From a virus: a stretch of DNA of 64,000 nucleotides. The stretch spans positions 54,466 through 118,465 of the IMG/VR virus record IMGVR_UViG_3300014050_000004; one strand, 5' to 3'. Positions 57,454 to 63,174 of the stretch are shown here, one piece after another. How positions within the stretch are numbered: position 1 is the stretch's first letter; every line of letters starts with the position of its first letter. Both the position numbers and the translations under genes were made by a program. Below the pieces are notes generated by a model. It was not told where the DNA came from. It worked only from the letters and a program-made list of their open reading frames with translations, and searched no databases.

Positions 57454-57496
57454 ATTATAGACCGGTTTCGTTGAAAAGGCAAGTTCGGATTACCGA
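57454..57496 (-). promoter_or_regulatory. Early/middle leaderless promoter with inverted repeat
   Basis: Repeat TCGGTAATCCGA (57485-57496), AC, -35 TTGCCT, 17 bases, -10 TATAAT (57454-57459), 6 bases, ATG 57447. The repeat's TAA ends the upstream gene. Confidence 0.85.
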
Positions 57497-57714
57497 CTCT
57501 TGGTGGATTGAAGCCAGAAGCGGTATTCGTCAAACCACTCCTGCAAAGGGTCCTCGTTGATTACATCTCCGTCCCGCAACAAATATAATTCCACCACCTT
57601 GGCAATTTCTTGGAACTCTAGTTCATCCCAAGGCAAAGTTGTATGAATCTTGAGGCCAGGGTGTTTCTGAAGGATCTTGTGTAGTTTCTTTTGTATGGTT
57701 ACAAGTTTTGACAC
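57490..57714 (-). CDS. Hypothetical protein
   Basis: A 74-residue protein from GTG 57714 with GGAGG 10 bases upstream, a good ribosome site inside the previous gene. Overlaps it by 92 bases. HKILQKHPGLKIHTTLPW. Ends inside the next promoter's repeat. No family. Confidence 0.55.
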   Translation of the reverse strand: MSKLVTIQKKLHKILQKHPGLKIHTTLPWDELEFQEIAKVVELYLLRDGDVINEDPLQEWFDEYRFWLQSTKSR

Positions 57715-58216
57715 CGTTGAGTTCCTCCTGGACTAATTGGGTTGCTAAACGTGCACAATAATCTCTTTTATAGTACTCGCGAAAAGAACTAAATCCCTCT
57801 TGAATGTAAGACTCCCTCAAGCTGGTACTTGAGCAGATTCTCTCGTTCAAGTGGAAGTCTAAGCCGAAGGCTTCTGACATTTCTTCCGCAAGAAGAACCT
57901 GGTCTTCTCCCCATACCAGTAAAACCTTCTCTTCGGAGCCTTTGTTAAGGCAGTTGTGGAGAAAAGACAAAGGAGACTTGAACTTAGAAAAACATACCCT
58001 GCCCAGATCTACCCCCTCTTGCCTCAGCAGCACCCGAAACAGCAAGACTCTCAAATCCCAACTGTTGTTCCTGTACCCACTGGATACACAGATGTTACAA
58101 GATTGAGACCTGAGAAGCATCTCTTTCACAAGGTGCACATGTCCGTAATGCGGTATGTTGAACCTTCCGAAGGTTAGAGATCTGTCGTACAAAACCCCAT
58201 TCTCAGTGCCAGCCAT
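57623..58216 (-). CDS. Nucleotidyltransferase, NMN adenylyltransferase/NadR-like
   Basis: A 197-residue protein from ATG 58216. LTFGRFNIPHYGHVHLV contains the GxFxPxHxGH nucleotide-binding motif (16-26) and an ICSSTSLRESY end. Pantetheine-phosphate, FAD or NMN adenylyltransferases share the fold. With the NadR-like kinase at 40 kb and a macro domain at 62 kb, NAD+ metabolism is the best guess. Overlaps both neighbours. Confidence 0.65.
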   Translation of the reverse strand: MAGTENGVLYDRSLTFGRFNIPHYGHVHLVKEMLLRSQSCNICVSSGYRNNSWDLRVLLFRVLLRQEGVDLGRVCFSKFKSPLSFLHNCLNKGSEEKVLLVWGEDQVLLAEEMSEAFGLDFHLNERICSSTSLRESYIQEGFSSFREYYKRDYCARLATQLVQEELNGVKTCNHTKETTQDPSETPWPQDSYNFALG

Positions 58217-58397
58217 AGCGATCAATATTTTTGAGTACCACATCGCTTGCCATGAGACAAGTGAGAAGTTCAGATTCAGCTCGGGCTCTGTCAGTGCGGA
58301 GGTACAGAAGATGCCGCTGGAAAGAGCATACGAGGATGTTGTTGTATATCTTGATGAGGCTCAAAGCCGAAGAGTCACTCTTCTTCATAAGTGACAT
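58203..58397 (-). CDS. Hypothetical protein
   Basis: A 64-residue protein from ATG 58397, overlapping the previous gene by 23 bases and the next by 14. LSLIKIYNNILVCSFQRHLLYL and a basic end. No family. Confidence 0.5.
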   Translation of the reverse strand: MSLMKKSDSSALSLIKIYNNILVCSFQRHLLYLRTDRARAESELLTCLMASDVVLKNIDRYGWH

Positions 58398-58581
58398 TTT
58401 GTTCAATGAGGTCGAAGAAACCGTTTTCCTCCAGGGCATTCACAAGGTCTTCGTCTGACAGAGCTTCAACGGTCTGTTGGAGCAACTGAGAGTACACTCT
58501 GATGATTTCGCTCACAGGTACAGTGTTGATCGTTCTAGTTACAATAGCACTAACGATCTCAGGCTTGTTTTGGATTTGCAT
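58375..58581 (-). CDS. Small acidic hypothetical protein
   Basis: A 68-residue helical protein (MQIQNKPEIVSAIVTRTI). Glu/Asp-rich C-terminus. It lies directly after the tRNA gene. No family. Confidence 0.55.
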   Translation of the reverse strand: MQIQNKPEIVSAIVTRTINTVPVSEIIRVYSQLLQQTVEALSDEDLVNALEENGFFDLIEQNVTYEEE

Positions 58582-58599
58582 GTTGTGTAGGGGATAGAG

Positions 58600-58672
58600 T
58601 GCTCGTCGAGGGGATCGAACCCACCTTGGACGAATTATGAGTTCGTTGCATTCACCAGATTGCTAGACGAGC
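58600..58672 (-). tRNA. tRNA-Met/Ile2 (CAT anticodon)
   Basis: 7-bp acceptor GCTCGTC/GACGAGC, 5-bp anticodon stem ACGAA/TTCGT with loop CTCATAA (anticodon CAT), and T arm GTGGG/CCCTC with a T.T mismatch at the second pair. 3' CCA is not encoded. Elongator Met or lysidine-type Ile cannot be told apart. Confidence 0.85.
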
Positions 58673-58675
58673 GTA

Positions 58676-58695
58676 TGCACCTAGCTTCAGGTGCA
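58676..58695 (-). repeat. Hairpin between tRNA-Met and the small gene
   Basis: Perfect 7-bp inverted repeat TGCACCT/AGGTGCA with 6-base loop, 3 bases from the tRNA. Possible processing or attenuation element. Confidence 0.6.
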
Positions 58696-58701
58696 CAGTC
58701 A

Positions 58702-58860
58702 TCACATGGATTTATTGGCCTCAGCCAGGTCAAACTTGGAAAGAGCTGCCAATACATCCGCAGACGTTTCCGCTGCACTCAGATCAAGAAGCAACTGAGC
58801 TCCTGTGGGACTCTTCTCTGAGAGACGGGATGCTTTGGTAAGAAGGGAAATGTTCGCCAT
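58702..58860 (-). CDS. Small hypothetical protein between tRNAs
   Basis: A 52-residue protein from ATG 58860: helical Ala/Leu/Ser-rich (LLLDLSAAETSADVLAALSK). No strong Shine-Dalgarno. Probably cotranscribed with the tRNAs. No family. Confidence 0.5.
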   Translation of the reverse strand: MANISLLTKASRLSEKSPTGAQLLLDLSAAETSADVLAALSKFDLAEANKSM

Positions 58861-58891
58861 GTTATGTGGGGTTGAAAAGGCAATTAGCCTA

Positions 58892-58964
58892 CGACCTCTG
58901 TTGGATTCGAACCAACGACCGACTGCTTAGAAGGCAGTTGCTCTATCCTCTGAGCTAAGAGGCC
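58892..58964 (-). tRNA. tRNA-Arg (TCT anticodon)
   Basis: Acceptor GGCCTCT/AGAGGTC, D arm GCTC/GAGC, anticodon stem ACTGC/GCAGT with loop CTTCTAA (anticodon TCT), T arm GTTGG/CCAAC. Clean cloverleaf without encoded CCA. Reads AGA codons, which are frequent in this window. Confidence 0.92.
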
Positions 58965-58974
58965 TCACTGTCAC

Positions 58975-59016
58975 AGTATAGGGGGCACTGCAACGAGGTA
59001 AAGTTCGGGATACCGC
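58975..59016 (-). promoter_or_regulatory. Palindrome-class promoter for the tRNA unit
   Basis: Repeat GCGGTATCCCGA (59005-59016), AC, -35 TTTACC, 16 bases, -10 TATACT (58975-58980). Predicted start about 4 bases before tRNA-Arg. Confidence 0.75.
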
Positions 59017-59017
59017 C

Positions 59018-59299
59018 TCAAGAGGACTGCATAATTCTGTAAGAGCCTTTGATCCTGCCCTTTAGGACTCGGTCAACAGCTTCCATCTCTCTCTTTTTCT
59101 TGGAAGCTCTTTCCTGATCTTCAAGGGAATTCCAGAAAATGAGCATCTCCACAAGATCTCTGGATACTCTCGTTACCGACTTACCAATGTACCCTGGCTG
59201 TCTTTCTAACCAGGGGGTCCAAGTTTCAGCATCTTCTGTCATGAAGTCTTTAACTTCGGAAGCCGGTGAAACGTGGAATAGCAGTCTTTCAGTCTTCAT
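59018..59299 (-). CDS. TIGR03792-like small protein
   Basis: A 93-residue protein. DAETWTPWLERQPGYIGKSV, then an alternating VxxLIFWNSLEDQER strand-helix, resembles a cyanobacterial uncharacterised family (TIGR03792), an ABM-type fold. From memory, hence tentative. Overlaps its upstream gene by 11 bases. Confidence 0.55.
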   Translation of the reverse strand: MKTERLLFHVSPASEVKDFMTEDAETWTPWLERQPGYIGKSVTRVSRDLVEMLIFWNSLEDQERASKKKREMEAVDRVLKGRIKGSYRIMQSS

Positions 59300-59549
59300 T
59301 GTGTTCTTCCCATTTGTCTAAGGGGCACCTAACATTTGCAAAGGAAGTTTTTATGCTCATAATGCAGAGGCAAATTTCGCATTGGTCCGTGTCTCCCAGG
59401 TAATGATCGCAAGCTTCGCACGTCGATAATCGCTCTTGCCTCACAATTCTGGGGCAAAGCTTCGGGTTGCTCAAAACTTTCTTAGCACTGTCAAGAAGAG
59501 AAGCTCCGAAACTTCTCCTACAACAATCTTTTTCCATGTTTTCTTTCAA
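59289..59549 (-). CDS. Small zinc-ribbon-like protein
   Basis: An 86-residue protein. CEACDHYLGDTDQCEICLC, then a SFANVRCPLDKWEE tail, matches a common phage zinc-binding small protein. Overlaps both neighbours. Function unknown. Confidence 0.6.
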   Translation of the reverse strand: MKENMEKDCCRRSFGASLLDSAKKVLSNPKLCPRIVRQERLSTCEACDHYLGDTDQCEICLCIMSIKTSFANVRCPLDKWEEHNED

Positions 59550-59785
59550 CCAGAAACGGACTGTATGCGTTTATTAAGGACACCCATTAACCCATCAAAG
59601 TTCCAACCGTATCCGCACCAAACACCTTCTTTTGAGATAGTTACGCTTTCAGTTACACCTGTTCTACCGAAAACGTCGTCAAAGTAGATTATAAAATCCC
59701 CTTTGAACGAGACTACTTCGGGACTTACGCCCAGTGTTTGAAGTTTCGCTAAAAGCTCAAGGACTTGTGTTGTTGTGATAGTCAT
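59546..59785 (-). CDS. Hypothetical protein
   Basis: A 79-residue protein from ATG 59785 with GGTGAG 8 bases upstream; a GTG at 59797 overlapping the DUF932 stop is an alternative. FKGDFIIYFDDVFGRTG suggests a small beta fold. No family. Confidence 0.5.
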   Translation of the reverse strand: MTITTTQVLELLAKLQTLGVSPEVVSFKGDFIIYFDDVFGRTGVTESVTISKEGVWCGYGWNFDGLMGVLNKRIQSVSG

Positions 59786-59793
59786 CAGGGATC

Positions 59794-60624
59794 TCACCCT
59801 GCAGAAGCAAGTTCTAGAGCAACTTTCATGGCCCTGTCATTCACAGCTTTACCCTGACCAAAATTGGCGTAGTTGAACCGGCCCGAAACTGTTTTGCGGC
59901 TGAAGTTCGAAGAGTAGTCCGTAATCGCGTTGAAGGCGTCATACATGGTTGACCCTTGGTTGCCCTCTCCGTTACGGAACAGCTCTTCCAGCTTATTTGC
60001 GAACCGAATTTGCTCGTACCTTTTGTTATAAACGGTGCTCACAAATTCTTGGAATTTGGCCATGGAGCAACTTTCCCGGTCAAGCTTTTCTGCTTTCTCT
60101 CTATACCTGGACATGTTGGACTCAACGTATTCAATCACGGCCTTGGTTTCGAGGATCCGGTCATTGACTCCTTGGGAGTGCCTAAAGCGTTCCGCCATGC
60201 GTGAGTAAGCCATGGAGAAGGTGTTGCCACAACACACTCGGATCACGGAAGGTCCGATTGCAACAGAAGTGTTGCCAGTGTGCCCATTGAGAAGTGTAAT
60301 GTAGGAGTTGTAGTTGAATCCGTTGACCTGAAACACTTTGTTCACTTTGCCTTGGATGAACACCTTGGATCCATTATTCAGATAGCCCATGTTCTCAACT
60401 ACAAGCACCTCTTCTTCAACGAGGGGTTGGATCAGAGATTTGAGAGCTTCGTTTTGCACAGTTTCGTAGTCTTCGGAAACTGTGCCAAGGGGAAATTCAT
60501 TGTCTGCCCTTACCACCGCAACTCGATTCTCGAAACGGACCAGATTCCCCTCTTTGTCTGGGAAATAGAGGGGCCGATGTTCAACCATCCAGGAGAGGTC
60601 GTCTTGATGGGAAAAGGAGGGCAT
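59794..60624 (-). CDS. DUF932-type protein
   Basis: A 276-residue protein from ATG 60624, the first ATG after the promoter. LGTVSEDYETVQNEAL, KVFIQGKVNKVF, IRVCCGNTFSMAYS and YDAFNAITDYS match the DUF932 (phage/plasmid TIGR03299) family. Function is unknown; often found near plasmid or phage recombination genes. Leader lacks a clear ribosome site. Confidence 0.75.
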   Translation of the reverse strand: MPSFSHQDDLSWMVEHRPLYFPDKEGNLVRFENRVAVVRADNEFPLGTVSEDYETVQNEALKSLIQPLVEEEVLVVENMGYLNNGSKVFIQGKVNKVFQVNGFNYNSYITLLNGHTGNTSVAIGPSVIRVCCGNTFSMAYSRMAERFRHSQGVNDRILETKAVIEYVESNMSRYREKAEKLDRESCSMAKFQEFVSTVYNKRYEQIRFANKLEELFRNGEGNQGSTMYDAFNAITDYSSNFSRKTVSGRFNYANFGQGKAVNDRAMKVALELASAG

Positions 60625-60656
60625 TGTTGTTTTGAAGGAGTTGTTTCTATGTAAGT

Positions 60657-60699
60657 AGTATAGCTGGGACATGGGAGGAGGTAAAGATCGGTTTACCGC
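60657..60699 (-). promoter_or_regulatory. Palindrome-class promoter for the DUF932 gene
   Basis: Repeat GCGGTAAACCGA (60688-60699), TC, -35 TTTACC, 17 bases, -10 TATACT (60657-60662). Not leaderless: ATG is 32 bases after the -10. Confidence 0.75.
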
Positions 60700-60711
60700 C
60701 CCTTAGCCGAA

Positions 60712-61026
60712 TCAGTCTCGGGTCATGTGGTCGTTTTCGTTAGGCTTCAACCATTCTGCAAGTTCGACGGGGTCTTGAGGTCCGATCAGATGTTGAGAAG
60801 GCTCAATTTCCCCTAGATCCAGTGCTTGGAGAAAGCCATCTAGGGAGTCCTCATGGGCTTTGCCTTGCCTTTGGATGCGTTGAGCTTTGGAAATAATGGA
60901 AGAAGCACTCCTGTTGGCCTTTGCCCACTTGGAAGCCCAGATTCTCTCTTCCAGGGAAACTGCCTGGCCAGTGGTCATCTTGTTGGCAATTTCCTGAAGC
61001 CTCAGCCTTACAGAAGTGGAAAGCAT
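60712..61026 (-). CDS. Hypothetical protein
   Basis: A 104-residue helical protein. SASSIISKAQRIQRQGKAHED, GFLQALDLGEIEPSQHLIG. GGGTAAG lies 26 bases upstream of ATG 61026, the only such element in the right-hand region. No family. Confidence 0.6.
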   Translation of the reverse strand: MLSTSVRLRLQEIANKMTTGQAVSLEERIWASKWAKANRSASSIISKAQRIQRQGKAHEDSLDGFLQALDLGEIEPSQHLIGPQDPVELAEWLKPNENDHMTRD

Positions 61027-61052
61027 CGTGTTTCTCTCAATGTTTTGGTTAA

Positions 61053-61059
61053 CTTACCC
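61053..61059 (-). promoter_or_regulatory. GGGTAAG late-type promoter element
   Basis: GGGTAAG 26 bases upstream of ATG 61026. Confidence 0.45.
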
Positions 61060-61064
61060 TGTTT

Positions 61065-61778
61065 TCAAGTGAACTTCAGGAGACGGGCACTCTCCACTTC
61101 CCATAGGCAGAGGAAGTTGTCTTGGGAATTTTCCTCTTGTTCCTCGGAGCCTCCCATGTTGCCGTCTAGAACTAGATTGTTCTCAGAAATGTGAACGGTA
61201 TGGTAATGCCCAGCAACCCGAACCCACTGTCGGTCAGAAGGTCGTTCCCACCAGAATATCCTGTTTTCAGCATCTCTGGGTCCGTAGAGCATGTAATCCC
61301 TGGCTCTCCTGGAAACATCCATAACCTTGTAGACGTCCGTGGAGCCAACAGAGGGCACGTGTACCCAGGAAGGGAACATGGCATGAGCACACCTGTATTC
61401 TTTGCCGCTAGAGCTCTTGAATGCAATGCCGTAAGGGAAGGTGTTTAGCCATTCGTAAACTTCATCAGTGGAAACTTTGCTCTCCTTGAAGTCTCGAAGG
61501 GTCTTTGAAAAGGATCCTTCGATTCGAACATTGTTCCCTCTGGCAAACCTTTCAAACTTGTTTTGGTGATTTGAGCGCAGTACAATGGCATTGAGGTCTT
61601 TTTGGCTCTCTTTCACCAACTTGTATACGCCCGCAGAATCCGAAGCTTCAACTCGACTGTCGAAAAGATCTCCCAGAAACACAGGCGTGAGTTTGCGAGA
61701 GTGACAGTGGTTGATAGCTTTTTCAAGGGGAACCGACTGAGAATGGATGTCCCCGATAAAAGCATAATCGCGTGTCAT
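61065..61778 (-). CDS. Metallophosphatase (calcineurin-like)
   Basis: A 237-residue protein from ATG 61778, 6 bases after the -10: predicted leaderless. An upstream in-frame extension would include the promoter. FIGDIHSQ, FLGDLFDSR, a SNHQNK variant of GNHD, and VAGHYHTVH give the fold. The Gly-to-Ser change in the third motif may alter activity. Third such gene here. Confidence 0.75.
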   Translation of the reverse strand: MTRDYAFIGDIHSQSVPLEKAINHCHSRKLTPVFLGDLFDSRVEASDSAGVYKLVKESQKDLNAIVLRSNHQNKFERFARGNNVRIEGSFSKTLRDFKESKVSTDEVYEWLNTFPYGIAFKSSSGKEYRCAHAMFPSWVHVPSVGSTDVYKVMDVSRRARDYMLYGPRDAENRIFWWERPSDRQWVRVAGHYHTVHISENNLVLDGNMGGSEEQEENSQDNFLCLWEVESARLLKFT

Positions 61779-61784
61779 GTATTT

Positions 61785-61827
61785 ATGATAGCGCGATTTA
61801 AGGGTCCGGTAAAGTTCGGTTAACCGA
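61785..61827 (-). promoter_or_regulatory. Early/middle leaderless promoter with perfect inverted repeat
   Basis: Repeat TCGGTTAACCGA (61816-61827; flanked to a 14-bp perfect palindrome), AC, -35 TTTACC, 17 bases, -10 TATCAT (61785-61790), 6 bases, ATG 61778. Confidence 0.85.
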
Positions 61828-61828
61828 A

Positions 61829-62329
61829 TCATAGGGTTACGAGAGTCACCTCTGCCCAGTCTTTGCTGCGAACGGCAAAATCCTCTATCATGGGTACAAT
61901 CCTTGACTCGTCGCCCTTGGCGTACCCGCACCCAATTTTTGGAAAGCCAATTCGTACTTTCCTGCCCATTTTATGTCCCATTTGCGTAGAGAAAATTTCC
62001 AACTTTCTCAGAAACTCTGAGAACTTCTCATACTCAAAGAGATCTTTTCTGCCGTCCTTGAGCAATCCACTCCACCCATACTGGGTGTATGCGTTAACAA
62101 CTGTGAACCCATGTGCCCCTGATTTGACCTCCGCAAAAGAGAAAGTTCCGAGCTTTGAAAGGTCTCCGCGGGGAGTAAGATTATCCGCTGCTGCAACAGA
62201 AGGGTAACGAGAGGCTATTTCTCTCGCAATTCCGCTGCCCATTTTATGAAAGCAGTTGCAGCCGTGAACTATAATATCGAACTTTGCTTCTTCGGCGAGG
62301 TCAATGAGGTTGCCTGTGATTCTTTTCAT
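61829..62329 (-). CDS. Macro domain protein (ADP-ribose-1''-phosphatase-like)
   Basis: A 166-residue single macro domain. GNLIDLA, VHGCNCFHKMGSGIAREI, then VVNAYTQYGW and KIGCGYAKGD match Poa1p-like proteins. Acts on ADP-ribose derivatives, possibly those released by tRNA splicing-type repair or by host NAD-consuming defence. Stop is 1 base from the next promoter repeat. Confidence 0.85.
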   Translation of the reverse strand: MKRITGNLIDLAEEAKFDIIVHGCNCFHKMGSGIAREIASRYPSVAAADNLTPRGDLSKLGTFSFAEVKSGAHGFTVVNAYTQYGWSGLLKDGRKDLFEYEKFSEFLRKLEIFSTQMGHKMGRKVRIGFPKIGCGYAKGDESRIVPMIEDFAVRSKDWAEVTLVTL

Positions 62330-62338
62330 ACAGATGTT

Positions 62339-62533
62339 TCAGTTGTACTCTCTACCTGTTTCGATGAGCTTGCTGCTATTTTTTATCCCGTCTCTCATTT
62401 CTATCCAGCCAATATTTATCAAGTCCCAGAAAGACTTCTTCCATCCTCCGTTCCAAGAAAGTTCATTGTAGCACTCATTGAGAAACACTCTCTTGTACCA
62501 TGCCTCAAGGACACACCCAAGGTAAACAATCAT
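62339..62533 (-). CDS. Hypothetical protein
   Basis: A 64-residue Trp-rich protein (NGGWKKSFWDLINIGW). Overlaps the lysozyme gene end by ATGA. No family. Confidence 0.55.
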   Translation of the reverse strand: MIVYLGCVLEAWYKRVFLNECYNELSWNGGWKKSFWDLINIGWIEMRDGIKNSSKLIETGREYN

Positions 62534-63150
62534 CTTTGACCTACCTCCTTCATTCCTTCATTCCATAGCTGTCCTTCAGTTTTACGTCTCCTTTTGAGAC
62601 CTTCGGTTACGGATGAGCCAGGGTTCACGTACAGCATAAGGGCTTGGGGAACCTCCTCCCACTTTTTCTCTCTCAAGCACCTTGAAATGGTGTTGAAACC
62701 GTCAGACCCGTAAAAATTGGCCCCCAAGTTGTAGGCAAAGCTCAGCAAAGCCCCTTGCATTTTTGATGCCATCTCTCCCCAATAAGGGATCTTAGTGAGT
62801 GGTGGCAGATATTCGGATTTCAAGGAGGACAGCAACAAGTCATCTGCTTCCTGTTGGGTTACCCTTTGGCCAAGCTTAAAAAAGTTGCCGGAAGAGTCAC
62901 GGGTGCTTCCCCAACCAATTGTGATCGGAAGGGACCCTGTCAGAGGGTCTGGATAAGCGTCTAAGCTGCAACCTTCAAACTCTTTGATGATGCTGACTCC
63001 GGATGATGGAACATTCACCCCTCTGTACATGGTGGCAAAAGTCTCCAAGATTGCCTTAGGTACCTTGGACTGCAAAAAGTCATAAGCCTCATTTTGGTGA
63101 GGCTCAGACTTGTAGTATCGGGCAGCGTCTTTCAAGTTGATGGGCGTCAT
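62530..63150 (-). CDS. GH24 lysozyme (T4-like endolysin)
   Basis: A 206-residue protein. IIKEFEGCSLDAYPDPLTG, then PITIGWG contains Glu59, Asp68 and Thr77 in the order of T4 lysozyme E11/D20/T26. An about 45-residue N-terminal extension precedes it, without a signal or membrane segment. Cleaves peptidoglycan; a holin is needed for access. Confidence 0.88.
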   Translation of the reverse strand: MTPINLKDAARYYKSEPHQNEAYDFLQSKVPKAILETFATMYRGVNVPSSGVSIIKEFEGCSLDAYPDPLTGSLPITIGWGSTRDSSGNFFKLGQRVTQQEADDLLLSSLKSEYLPPLTKIPYWGEMASKMQGALLSFAYNLGANFYGSDGFNTISRCLREKKWEEVPQALMLYVNPGSSVTEGLKRRRKTEGQLWNEGMKEVGQR

Positions 63151-63174
63151 GAGCAGAAGGGGGTTACCTTCTAT

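Noticed and set aside
60625-60672. Start of the DUF932 gene at 60672
   Set aside because: Would overlap the -10 (TATACT) of the palindrome promoter; ATG 60624 is downstream.
61779-61931. Upstream extension of the 61-kb phosphatase
   Set aside because: Would include the promoter -10, -35 and operator; the ATG at 61778 fits the fixed 6-base spacing and the GDIH motif starts near it.
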